This document shows positions 35,180 through 45,201 of a stretch of DNA of 64,000 nucleotides, one piece after another. A program made the position numbers and the translations under genes. The notes below the pieces were generated by a model that made no database searches, was not told the DNA's origin, and worked only from the letters and a program-made list of their open reading frames with translations. Position 1 is the first letter of the stretch; every line of letters begins with the position of its first letter. The DNA comes from Stromatinia cepivora (taxonomy: Eukaryota; Ascomycota; Leotiomycetes; Helotiales; Sclerotiniaceae): contig RCTD01000031.1 in the NCBI GenBank assembly GCA_014898415.1, positions 620,001 to 684,000 of the forward strand, read 5' to 3'.

Positions 35180-35268
35180 CACATACACATACACATAACT
35201 AACACCCACCCCCAGCCGACGAAAGAAAAGCAGCCGAAGCCCTCGCCGCCGCACAAGGGAAGAAATAG
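34795..35268 (+). CDS. SERF / 4F5-family small basic protein
   Basis: Three exons (34795-34860, 34993-35077, 35216-35268) give 67 residues. The start, MARGNQREKSREANAKKQAQ, is the 4F5/SERF signature, followed by LAKAGSGMSKSQMQAEKDKT and a charged helix (ADERKAAEALAAAQGKK). SERF proteins are small, disordered and cytosolic or nuclear; in animals and worms they promote amyloid aggregation by shielding charge. The native role in fungi is unclear. Introns have GTATGT and GTAGCC donors. The second contains a hexamer microsatellite just before its CTAAC branch. The gene is too small to stand out as an open frame, so the call rests on exon joining and the family signature. Confidence 0.9.
35131..35197. 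repeat. ATACAT hexamer microsatellite inside SERF intron 2
   Basis: About eleven copies of ATACAT, changing to ACATAC near the right end, immediately upstream of the intron's ACTAAC branch site and CCCAG acceptor. Confidence 0.93.
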
Positions 35269-36119
35269 ATATTCGACATCTTAATCTTCATCTTAATCCT
35301 CACTTCACTTCACTTCACTCCATCATCTTCCATCAACAACCCTCCAGATAGGGAAATCGACAAAACGAGAATCAAAGCCACAACCCGGAGAAAGCAAGGA
35401 GTTTAATTACAGGAAAGGGGCGGAGGAATCTTCAAGGAATTTTGGGCGAATTTCGATACATTTCCTTCATATACTTTTTACATTTGGAACCCCCAAGGTG
35501 TTGAGCGTGGAGCACTCGGTCTTTCTATTCTAGAACACGTGCGGTTTATCGTGCATGCATGTGCTGCTTCATTTGTTGCTGCGTTGTGTGGGTAATATGG
35601 GCAGGCTTTAATGAACTCTTTCGGAAATGCTGTGATGATGTTCTTTTGAGTGCGATGAAAGATAGATGATGTGTGGGAATTTGGATGCTGCGAATTGGTC
35701 TACTCTAGATGGCATACTCGAATTTTCGACCCAGACAAGACTGGCTGCTCCAAAAGTTATGACAAACTTAAATTGACAAGTTCAAATGTTATGTTATGGC
35801 CACTCCTTATACATGGGAACCACCAACTTTCCTTTCTTATAGGGCGTTCAGTTCTACTTGCTCGGACTGACGTTTAGCGTTGAGTTAAACCGTGTGAATT
35901 TTGTGAGTCTGAAGGTTGATACTCTATGAATACTTTTGTCTATGCATAAGTCTTTTCTATGTCCACCGAATCCGATGTATAAACCCACAGCAATCTATGT
36001 ATGAACTTCATGACTCTCGGGCGCTCTAAGGAATTTCTCAATAGCGGTCCTCTCTGCACATGCTCGAACTATCCCACATCACCAGCCCTCTACCCTCTAC
36101 CAGCAGAAACCCATGCCCT
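35269..36119. other. Spacer between convergent genes, no gene seen
   Basis: The 3' flanks of SERF and GUK1. A short CACTTCACTTCACTTCAC run lies near 35303. A 68-codon frame at 35671 has no motif. Confidence 0.5.
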
Positions 36120-36937
36120 CTAAGCCCCAGTTCCAAAAATGTACTCCTCCAACTCCTTATACGCAACCTCCAAATCATCATTTACAATAATCTTATCATG
36201 AACACCCTCCGTCTTCGAGTATTCCAATTCGAGCTTTGCCTGCTCCAAACGTTTCTGAATCGACTCTTCCTTCTCCGTACCTCTTCCCCTGAGTCTCTTC
36301 TCCAGAACTTGGTATGGAGACATATCTGCAGCGGAAGGAGGAGAAATGAATATATATCTAGCCGGGAATGGAGGGTTAAGGGAATGAATTTGTTTAACTC
36401 CCTATATTCAATTAGTACCATCCTAGCCATCACATCCTGAACTGCAAGCAAAAAAGCAAGCAAGCAATAAAACACCGTCCCCCAAAAAGTTCAACACTCT
36501 TTAACACTCACCTCCATCTCAATATCCAACACCACAATCTTCCCCTCCTTCCTCTTCTCCTCAATCATCTTCCTACTAGTCCCATACCTATTCCCCCCAA
36601 ACTTAGCATGTTCGACAAAATCCCCCTGGGCAATCATCGCCTCGAACTCCTCCATTGGCACAAAATAATAATCCACATCTCTCGTCTCTCCCGGACGCGG
36701 CGCGCGCGTAGTGTGCGAAATGGACGTTGTGAAGAGACTGGGATGGTTGGCCAGAAGTCGCGAATAAAGTGTTCCTTTGCCAACACCTGAGGGGCCGCTG
36801 ATTATGATTGGGTTTGTAGTTGGGGGGATTGCTGGAGGTTGTTAGTTTAGCTCTCTTATTCTTCTTCCTCTTCCTCTTCCTCTTCATATTCTCTAATTCT
36901 CAATTTTCATTTTCAAGGAGAGGGACATACGAGACAT
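36120..36937 (-). CDS. GUK1: Guanylate kinase
   Basis: Three exons (36937-36931, 36831-36512, 36401-36120) give 202 residues, normal for the family. The first coding exon is only seven bases (Met, Ser and one base). It joins through a GTATGT...ACTAAC...CCAG intron to PIPPTTNPIIISGPSGVGKG, with the P-loop GPSGVGKG. Next come the GMP-binding stretch SISHTTRAPRPGETRDVDYY, FGGNRYGTS, LDIEMEGVKQI (rebuilt across a 110-nt intron) and ARYIFISPPS. A lid helix region (LRGRGTEKEESIQKRL) and the C-terminal IVNDDLEVAYKEL follow. The enzyme phosphorylates GMP to GDP with ATP in the cytosol. Identity is secure, and an in-frame stop lies shortly upstream of the chosen ATG. Confidence 0.95.
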
Positions 36938-37661
36938 AATTGCAGATTTGAAAAAAAGACCCGTACTAGAAGCACGCGGAGAATTCCTAGGAAAAGAAGA
37001 AACGATTGAAGATTTTCGTAGTATATTATGTTTAGACGAAAGTCGCAGGAATTGCGGTTGTAGAAAACACATATGTGTACCTAGGAAAAGATATAGGAAG
37101 GAATTATGTGACGCTTGAGTGGTTGGTGCGTACTGGTCGTGCGATAAAGCTGGGGAAACCCCTTATCGATGTTAGCGCTTGGGGTTTTTTAGGCCTTTCA
37201 TATGAGCCCGCTCTGGTGCGGACCACAGAGCCTTAAAGCCAGACCTGATGTGGGTAAAAGACCGGTCTAACCCATTACTTCAATCTACCAAATCAATCTC
37301 AACAATGATGAGGGCTAGACGATGAGATGGAGGATCATCCTCCCAGTCCTCATAGATTAGATCACAAGATATCAATGGCCCTAAGAATCAAAAGAAGATT
37401 GAATTATTTACTATTTAAATGAATCCTCTGAATATTAAAGAAAAACGGCTAATTAAGCAAAGGAGAAATGTAGAGATGTTCAGGTTAGAAAAGCCCAGCT
37501 CTACGAAAGCAGTCCATTAAAAATCTCCTCTAACCTGCCTTCAAGAAAATGTCGCTTTTGGCAAATACTATCTCGCCATCATAAACACAACCAATCATCC
37601 AAACCCAACCCCAACCTCAAGATCACCACCAACTGACCATCATTCATACCTGATCACTTCC
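36938..37661. other. Intergenic region with two strong hairpins; possible structured RNA
   Basis: It lies between the GUK1 start and the CDC10 stop. At 37142-37168 CGATAA and GGGG pair with CCCC and TTATCG around an AAA loop, leaving AGCT bulged. At 37210-37231 GCTCTG/GGT pairs with ACC/CAGAGC around GCGG. Outer GGCCTTT and AAAGCC may extend that stem. Between the hairpins is GGGGTTTTTTAGG. No known RNA family is recognised; see findings. Confidence 0.4.
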
Positions 37662-38806
37662 TTAATAGCCGTTCATGGTCATTCTCTGGGAATTTCTGCT
37701 CAGCTCTCTATCAGCTGCTGGACTGATAGGTCTGCTACCAGCATGTCCTGCAGCACTGCTCTCCTTGAGGGCCAACAATTGCTTAGCACGGAAGGTTTCG
37801 TAATGGATTTGAGATGTAGTTTCGATGAGATCTTGGAGATGGGTTCGTGTAAGGAAGTTTCGTAGGTAGACAAATTCGCAGTGATTTTCGTCCTCAACAT
37901 TGATAACACCCCATCTGTTTTGACGTCCTCGAACTGGTTTGCCTCCAACAATAATATCCTTCTCAGATCCAACTACGGCGAATGGAATGATGTCCTGATA
38001 TTGTTAGCTTGCTTAATCGAGACCCAAATGTCGTGAAATTTACCTTGATTTGTGCGTTCAACGCTTTCTCTTCCTCATCAAACTCATCATTCTCATATGG
38101 GAACATCTTCAAGTTGTGGAAAGCGAACTCTTCCTTTATACGCTCCTTGAAAGCAGCACGTTCCTCCAAAGTCAAAGAATCCGACTTGGCGATGACTGGT
38201 ACAACATTGACAACATCTGAAAGCTTCTTCAAGACCACAATATCAATTGGCTTCAAGGCATGGCCAGAAGGTTGAATGAAGAACAAGCAACAGTGAATAC
38301 GGGTATCTTGAATATATCTTTCTCTTTGGGCTGTGAGTTCCTTTCGAAGGTATGCAGAGTGTTGGTCTTTAATGTACTTGACGATCGGATCCCAGCATCG
38401 ATCGTTGTTGACTTGATCTCCATAACCTGGAGTATCAACAATATTAAGTCGCAGCTTTACGCCATTCTCCTCGATGATGTGAGAAACAGTTTGAATTTCG
38501 GTAGTAGATCGTACTGGCTCATCGGGGGTGAGTCTTCCCTTGGAATCGATCAAATGTGAGGCGAAGATGGTGTTGATGAGGGTGGATTTTCCGAGACCGG
38601 TTTGTCCTACGAGAAATCTATTAGAAAACCCCCCAAACAATTTGTCAATGATATCTCAAAGTGAACTCACCGACGCAAATAACGTTGAACTGGAAACCGC
38701 GTTTCAAGAGCTTGCGCTCAATTTGTGATGTGATACTATCGAAACCAACATGGCTTTTTGGGAAAACGGAAGGTTGAGGAGCGTGTCTATCAGTTATTGT
38801 CGACAT
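37662..38806 (-). CDS. CDC10: Septin, CDC10 group (AspD-like)
   Basis: Three exons (38806-38671, 38606-38044, 37994-37662) give 343 residues. The polybasic phosphoinositide-binding stretch QIERKLLKRGFQFN precedes the G1 motif GQTGLGKST, itself rebuilt across the first intron. The G3 motif DTPGYGD, G4 VIAKSDS, the septin-unique region (VNVEDENHCEF-like, here GVINVEDENHCEFVYLRNFL) and RTHLQDLIETT follow. The C-terminus is short and has no coiled coil, as in the CDC10 group. That is why I prefer CDC10 to CDC3, CDC11 or CDC12. Septins polymerise into GTP-dependent filaments at septa, hyphal tips and infection structures. Introns are 64 and 49 nt. The start is divergent from MRPL32, 367 bases away. 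Confidence 0.94.
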
Positions 38807-39173
38807 TTTAGAAAGAGTGTATTAAATTTTGAGTCTTTCTAAACGAGAGTATTATCTTTGAATTGAATAGAAACAAAATACGAAGGTATTCCTTCGAAAG
38901 TAATATGCAATCAAAAGCGGTTGATCATAAACAAAGTTAGGGAAAGAGGTCGGTCTCCAGATTATTTTGGCGATATAGCATGGACTTCAGGGGAAAGTAA
39001 TTGGGCAATTATAAGCTAATCTTAAAATGCGCTAGCTTATCTGCATGTGGAAAGTAAACTAGTAAAGTAAAGCATCCGAGCCGAAAGATTCAAGATTTTG
39101 ATAGATTAGTATCGACAGTGAGGTTGAGTACTAATAATACCGCCCTTAATAATTCGTCGAGATCTCAATCAAA
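38807..39173. promoter_or_regulatory. Shared divergent promoter region, CDC10 / MRPL32
   Basis: Only 367 bases separate the two divergent start codons, so both promoters must lie here. No specific binding site is confidently recognised. Confidence 0.5.
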
Positions 39174-39840
39174 ATGGCGGCTGTTCATGCTACTACCTCG
39201 TCGATACTCTCGTCATTTCTTCCACGATTGGCACCTGCAACAGCCACTTTCACAACGAGATCAACCACTTTATATTCACGACAATTATCTCACCCGTTAC
39301 TCCCAGTACTCACCATCCCATCTGCGATACACCTCAATATTCCTGGATTTTTGGAAGGATTATGGGAGGGAATATTGAAAGCTGTGCCCAAGAAGAAGAC
39401 TTCACATATGAAGAAGAGACATAGGCAGATGGCGGGCAAAGGGTTACAAGATGTTACAAACTTGAATAGATGTTCTGCTTGTGGTCACATTAAGAGAGCT
39501 CATTTATTATGTCCTTATTGTGTTGCTGGTAAGGAGTTTCTATGCGGTATAGCACAGGGGCCCGGTTAACGGTGATATAGAAATTAAGACTCTATTCAAG
39601 ACTAATGCACATGAGGAGAGATTTGCCGCAAAGCAAGCCAGAGCAGAAGAGATTGCTGAGCAGAAAATAAGAATAGAAGCAGGAAAAGTAAGGGCTGCAG
39701 AGGAGAAGACAAAGAAAGAGGCTGAATTGGAGGAACTGGAAACCAAGCGGGCAGAGAAGAAGGCAGCTAAGGATGCTGCGAGACAGATATATGAGGAGAA
39801 GAATCCTAAGCAAATTATCGGCAAGAGGAGAATTGATTAG
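39174..39840 (+). CDS. MRPL32: Mitochondrial large-subunit ribosomal protein bL32m with long charged C-terminal extension
   Basis: Two exons (39174-39528, 39581-39840) give 204 residues. Residues 1-70 form a Ser/Thr/Arg-rich mitochondrial presequence. The bL32 core follows: VPKKKTSHMKKRHRQMAGKG, then zinc-ribbon NRCSACGHIKRAHLLCPYC. The spliced codon gives CVAEIKTLFKT, the usual bL32 continuation. After the core come about 70 residues of Lys/Glu/Ala-rich sequence (QARAEEIAEQKIRIEAGKVR and onward) that should form a long helix or coiled coil, ending NPKQIIGKRRID. In yeast the precursor is matured by the m-AAA protease, which couples ribosome assembly to protease activity; that this holds here is inference. 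Confidence 0.92.
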
Positions 39841-40233
39841 CTGAAGATAAGTGATGAGGAGGGAGGGCGGAATAGGGAAAATGAGGGGAGGCTTGTGGGT
39901 CTCAGAAGGTGGTGATGATCATGTATGGCATCAGTAAAGGCTTTTGGGATATGAGGAAGAGATCCTGATTGTGAGGTATATTTCCTCGGAATTGATACGA
40001 ATGATAGAAATGTACAATTAAAATAACAATATTCTACCACATCCATCAATTATTCTAAATCTTATTCTAAATATTATGTGAATTGTGTTTGTTGAAGCTG
40101 ACTTCACATGTGAGGATAACATTTTCTTCAACCCCGCCAAAGCTTCCAAAGCTTCAGCTTCATTTACATCATCGACCAAACACAATTCTTCTCCAATAAC
40201 CATATACCCAGATTTTCAAATGAAACGGTGACA
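39841..40233. other. Intergenic region MRPL32-SKI8
   Basis: The 3' flank of MRPL32 and promoter of SKI8. No gene or repeat seen. Confidence 0.5.
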
Positions 40234-41424
40234 ATGGTATGTGAGGCCCCAAATACCCTCATGCTTGCTCTAACAACCTAAAGTCTAAACAATATCTCAC
40301 AACCCACACGATCGATGATGGTACGTCCATGGAAATGCCCCTCCAATTCTGCCCCTACATCAACCGTCTCCTTACTCTAGAAAGCACTATACTAACACAA
40401 CCCCCAGCCCACAAAACCGACATCTTCTCTCTCGCCGTAACCCCCACCTCCATCCTCTCCGCCTCCGGTACATCAACCCTCAAAATCCACAGCACGCTTA
40501 CCACACCCCCCTCCCTCACTCAAACACTACCCGCCCATAAACTCGGCTGCCACCACATCTGCACCTCTCGATCTGGAACCGTCGCTGCATCTGCGGGATT
40601 CGATGGTACCGTTAGTATTTGGACAAATTCAGAATCCAAGAATGAAAACGGCGCGGAAGAATGGTCGCATCATGGTCATGTCCTCGACGGTAATAAACCA
40701 GGTGAGATATGGGCATTAGCTCTAAGTGCAGATGGACAATTCCTCGCGGGTACAACTGTAGATGGGAAGATTGGGGTATGGGATTTGTTACAAATAGGTG
40801 AAGAAGGGAAAGGGGAGAATGCGGGAAAGAAAAGTGTAGGCAAGAAAATCCACGAGTATGAGACGAAGGGGAGTTTTGGGTTATGTGTGGATATTAGTGC
40901 GGATGGAAGGTTTACGGCTAGTGGTCATGAGAATGGGGGTGTTTATGTTTTTAATAATGATACGGGGAGGATGGTACATAGTTTACCTGGTGAGTTCTTC
41001 CATGAGATGAAGTCGGGGCCAAACAGTAGGAGATGAACTAACACAACAAGGTCTCATCCAACCAATTCGCACCCTCTCCTTCTCACCCCTCTCAACCTAC
41101 CTCGCTGCCGCTGGGGACTCCGCAACCATAGCCCTCTACTCCGTTGCCCATGGCGAACAAGTCGCTAATATGACCGGTCACACTGCATGGATTTTCAGCA
41201 TAGACTGGAGTTTTACAGGCGAGTATCTGGCTAGTGGTGCCTGGGATGGTAAAGTTAAGGTGTGGAGTGTAGAAGGGAGAAATTGTGTGGCTACGCACAG
41301 TGAAACGGATAAGGCGCTTTGGGCTGTGAAATGGTTGCCGAAGGTACAGGGGAGGAGCGAGGCATTTGTTACAGCGGGAGCGAATAGGAGTTTGAGTTTT
41401 TATAGGGAGGCTACTGGTGGTTGA
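40234..41424 (+). CDS. SKI8: SKI8 / REC14, WD40 scaffold of the SKI complex
   Basis: Four coding exons: 40234-40236, 40284-40320, 40408-40989 and 41051-41424, 331 residues. The first coding exon is just ATG, followed by a GTATGT...CTAAC...AAAG intron. Exon 2 gives SKQYLTTHTIDD. A second intron (GTACGT...ACTAAC...CCCAG) leads to AHKTDIFSLAVTP. I prefer this to the simple frame from the ATG at 40329, because that frame replaces the conserved N-terminus by translated intron. Conserved blocks follow: AHKLGCHHICTSRSGTVAAS, GEIWALALSADGQFLAGTT, YETKGSFGLCVDISADGRF, ASGHENGGVYVFNNDTGR, TGHTAWIFSIDWSFTGEYL and SETDKALWAVKWLP, ending FVTAGANRSLSFYREATGG. SKI8 holds the SKI2-SKI3 helicase complex that feeds cytoplasmic mRNA to the exosome, and in some fungi also acts in meiotic recombination. 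Confidence 0.93.
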
Positions 41425-42763
41425 GTGATGAGATCATGAGTTGACGGTCCTACGCTTGAGTGAAAGAAGCTTTGCTTCGGCTGCTGATTAAGGAGCACGG
41501 GGGGCAAATCTCCAATCGTGTGCATCAGCGTGGGCATGCAGATATAGTATTTGAGGCATAAACAAAAGTTCTAATAGATGGCTATCTATTTGGCTAAAAG
41601 TATAGCTACATATTAGATAGCTAGTTATATCACAAAATTTACAATCAAACAAAGATACTGCAAGTTGCGGATCATTTCTTCATTACTATCTATACAACTC
41701 TGCAGCAATGCAAGGAAATCACAAAATGGCATATCAATCATTTAAGAATGATACATCAAAGCTCCATCTGCTCCCCATTCTAAATCTCATTCTTCATATT
41801 CATCTCCCTTCTACTTCACCTAGTAACCTTCCTTGTATCTACCCACCAATAAAACCACAAAACAACACTTCTCGCCTCCACTTAGATTCCCTTCCCAAAT
41901 AGCACCCATTACATATTATTCAACAAGATATAGTGATCCATATCGAATCGTATCTTATCTTGTAGCTGCTACCATGAGAAAATCTAATGATTCGAGTTTA
42001 GTATATTGAATCCTGCTTGGATTATACTTGCTAGTTGAGTGTATGGGGTTGGATGTTAGTTAGATATTAGTCCAGTCATTAGTTATGAGATATTAGCTCC
42101 TACTTAGCTTATGAGCAGTAGTTGTATTTATTTCATCATTACCTACCTACTCCCTCTCAACAGCCAACTACCAACATCCAGCAACTACACGCTAAACACC
42201 TCTCATTTATCATCCCATTTCTCCAGATATTACAAGACAGATCAAAAAGTTTATGAAGGTTAAGAAATTTGCAAATTAGTGACGGTGTAGAAGATGACCG
42301 GAATTTAGAGGTAAATTATTACAGATGAACATGACAAAAAGATATTCAGCGATACCTATACAAGAAGATCTTTCAAGGATTCATTCATATATTTACTACT
42401 TAAAACACGGAAGAAATCGCCCCCGGGGGGGAAGGGGTAGCTAGACTCACAACACACACACGAACGCGGAGTCACAATAAGGAATAGAGACAGAGATATA
42501 AATAGCATCTAGTATCAGACATTCAAATAGAAAGATACCTAGTCTAGTCTAATCTAGGATAGAGAGAGAGAGGGAAAACACGCTTGGAGATGAGTAAAGG
42601 ACCCTAAAATTAAAATAAGACGGGGAGGAAGAATGATATGGGCTGATGAGAAATCTTAATGATTACGAGTAGATAGATGAATATGTAGTCTTACTGAGTG
42701 TTTATATTCTTATATTCTCTATCAAGATTCAAGAATCATATTCTTGGATGGGGATTACGGGGG

Positions 42764-42781
42764 TATATATATATATATATA
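42764..42781. repeat. (TA)n microsatellite
   Basis: Nine TA dinucleotides in a row. Simple sequence only. Confidence 0.9.
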
Positions 42782-42991
42782 TTTAAAGAAGTAGATTTGA
42801 CTTTAAAGGGGAGGAAGCGAGAGATCCTTTACATCTTATCAAATAAACCTTTCGAGTGATGAGATGCTCAAAATAGGGAAAAGAAGATGAGAAATAGAAG
42901 GATACTTCACTGGTATTGCTCAATAGATATTGCTCACTAGATATTGCTACGTATTCTTTTTGATTTCCTGATAGCGAGAGATGATTAAGGC

Positions 42992-43058
42992 GAGTAGAGG
43001 AGTAGAGAAGTAGAGGAGTAGAGGAGTAGAGAAGTGGAGGAGTAGAGAAGTAGAGGAG
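42992..43058. repeat. Purine-rich tandem repeat, GAGTAGAGGAGTAGAGAAGT type
   Basis: Tandem 6-8 bp units of AGTAGAGG and AGTAGAGA; every base on this strand is A, G or T. Simple sequence, no function assigned. Confidence 0.85.
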
Positions 43059-43492
43059 ATAACTGATATTTCCACTTCTTCCAATAAGGAGGAATGTGAA
43101 TACTGTGCTTCAAGATATTAGGAGTATGAAGTGTTGGTTCATCATGGATGGGTATGAATATGGCATAGTATCATCGTATGCCTTGTATTCGAAAATATCA
43201 ACTTGCTTCAAATCTTGCAACTCTGCAAACGCAAAGAAAGTATAATTGGTTTTGAAAAAATACAGTAAAGCCCGATTTAAATTCTTCGATTTGCTCAACT
43301 AAACTTCGCTCGACGAAACTGCAAAAAAAACTATCCTGGTATCTCTGTAATGTAATATGCACGAATTTATCTTCGTCTTTCTTCTCGAAATCTGCATCTC
43401 TTCTCACCCCTCTCACTCACCTCATTTCTCAGCTGCTTCACCCACACCTCTGAACCTCCCCTCCCATCCTCAAAATCAAAGAACCACTCCCT

Positions 43493-44185
43493 CTAGAACA
43501 AAACAGCACCAACCAGTCCAACAACACCCAGAAATCCCGGAACAACCAAAGCTCCAGCACCATTTCCAGCAGCGGCTACAGTCGCAGCAGCAGCACTTCC
43601 CGTTGCACTAGCTGTCGATCCACTCGTACGAGTTACACTTCCGCTTCCTGTAATTCGTGCTCCGCTTCCACTTGCTGTTGCGGTTGCTGAGCCGGAAGCT
43701 GTGTTTGTACCTGTCGCTGTGGCTGAGGCGGAGGAGGAGGATGATGTAATTGCTGTTAGATTTTAGTTAGCATTGTACTTCTTTTATTTCCTTCAACCAT
43801 TTCCTATCAAATATCCCCCGAGCACCAAGCCCAAAGCACGCATAATTTTTTCAACACATCTCATTGCCCCCCTCCCTCTCTAATCCCTTCCAAACCCACA
43901 ATCCAAGAAACATGTCCCCTAATAAGAAAAAAACCTACTAATCGTAACCCCCGCGCCCTCAAGACAAGTACTCTTGTAAGAGCTCACAGCATCCTCATAA
44001 GTATCCTTTGCACATTTCTCCGTAATATTTCCCACAACAGCATTTTCCAACGTACCGCAGAGAGCCTTCAAATCAGAGGGTGTCGCTTGTTCGTTGACGG
44101 CTGCGAGGAGACATGCGGGTGGAGTGGCCGATACGGAGAGGGCGAGAAGGGAAAGAGTAAGGGTGATGAGAGTTGGAGTTTGCAT
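43493..44185 (-). CDS. Small secreted GPI-anchored protein, four-Cys CFEM-like
   Basis: Two exons (44185-43939, 43752-43493) give 168 residues. A signal peptide (MQTPTLITLTLSLLALSVSA) precedes TPPACLLAAVNEQATPSDLK, then ALCGTLENAVVGNITEKCAK and YEDAVSSYKSTCLEGAGVTI. The PPACLLAAV opening resembles CFEM proteins, but only four Cys are present instead of eight, so haem binding by the classical CFEM fold is unlikely. Exon 2 encodes an uncharged Ser/Ala/Thr/Gly-rich stalk and a GPI tail (ALVVPGFLGVVGLVGAVLF). The 186-nt intron has a GTAGGT donor and AACAG acceptor. Likely a wall-attached protein; its role is unknown. Confidence 0.8.
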
Positions 44186-45201
44186 TTTTGCGGTTGGCGA
44201 AAGTGGGTAAGTAGAATGTGCTGTAAGGAGGTTGAATCGAAGAATTGGGAATTGACGTTTAGAAAGTAATGAGAGTAAAAGAACTTAATAACTAAACGAA
44301 CGTGTGTGTAAAGAGAGGACAGCGTCAATACGCAAAAATCTAAAAATCTGCTCTGGAGAAATGTAGAAAGGTACAAAGTAGGTACGAAGTTACAAAAGGT
44401 TGACTGAAACACCACTTCGTGAAAGAAATGAAGGTCGCCAGAGATCCTCCTGTTGTGATTGAGCGTGCTAAATGGGGAATGGCGGGGCTTGGCCTGCTTG
44501 GCCTGCTTGGCGGGGAAATGATTCCCAGGATTTGAGTTGTACACGCTAATTTTAGAGTTGGGTTTAGTGTCAGGTACCCGAAAATTGGTGCTAAAATGAT
44601 TAAATCGTAGGCTGTGGCTCATTCGTCGGAGAATTAGAAGTTTTACGAATAATGATGTTTCTAGGGAGGTTCTATTATCATTTGAGTATATGTGAATGTC
44701 CAGTTTGATAGTGTAAAAGCGAAGTACTTTGAGATTTTGGCATTGGAAATGGACCCAGAATTTGACATTTGATTTAACCTTAGAATTTAGTGAGTGGGGA
44801 TATGATTTGAGACTGGGGAAAGGACGTAATCTTGCATTTTGGCATCCAGTCTCTATTCTAACAAATGATGGTTATGGTAAGAACGGCCAAAGAGGCGTCT
44901 CTTTTGAAACATCAGATCAATAATGCTTTTGGGAAGATATTCATTTATATATGAGGCATTACAAAAGAGAACTATTAAGACACATCGCAAAAACTCATAT
45001 ACCATCTCCTATCTTCACCAACTCCGATCCTACATACGATCCAGTCATATACATGAAATTCCTTCCATCTCAAGCGTCAAGCCTCTTATAGCGATTGCTA
45101 TTCCCGTAAAAGAGAAAACTCCCGTTTCCCATTTTAACACTAATTAGTCGGGGATATCAAGGAGGGAAGAAGCGGCATTCTTCCATCACTCATTCATTCG
45201 T
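44186..45201. other. Spacer, no gene seen
   Basis: Upstream of the CFEM-like gene and downstream of the cupredoxin gene. A CTTGGCCTGCTTGGCCTGCTTGGC repeat-like stretch lies near 44490. Short frames have no motif. Confidence 0.5.

Larger units (their letters stand above)
41425..43492. other. 2-kb AT-rich spacer between convergent genes
   Basis: The 3' flanks of SKI8 and the CFEM-like gene. It carries short microsatellites (listed) and AGATAGCTA-like repeats near 41575-41640. A CCCCGGGGGGG run lies near 42422. No gene is supported. Confidence 0.5.

Noticed and set aside
35045..35256. Minus-strand frames with YVYVYV and MYMYMY repeats
   Set aside because: Translations of the ATACAT microsatellite in the SERF intron.
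40329..40407. Simple ATG start for SKI8 at 40329
   Set aside because: It translates intron sequence (CTAAC...CCCAG just before AHKTDIF) and omits the conserved SKQYL N-terminus, which is encoded upstream.
42992..43058. Repeat array considered as CRISPR-like
   Set aside because: Units are contiguous 6-8 bp purine-rich repeats without spacers, in a eukaryotic genome.
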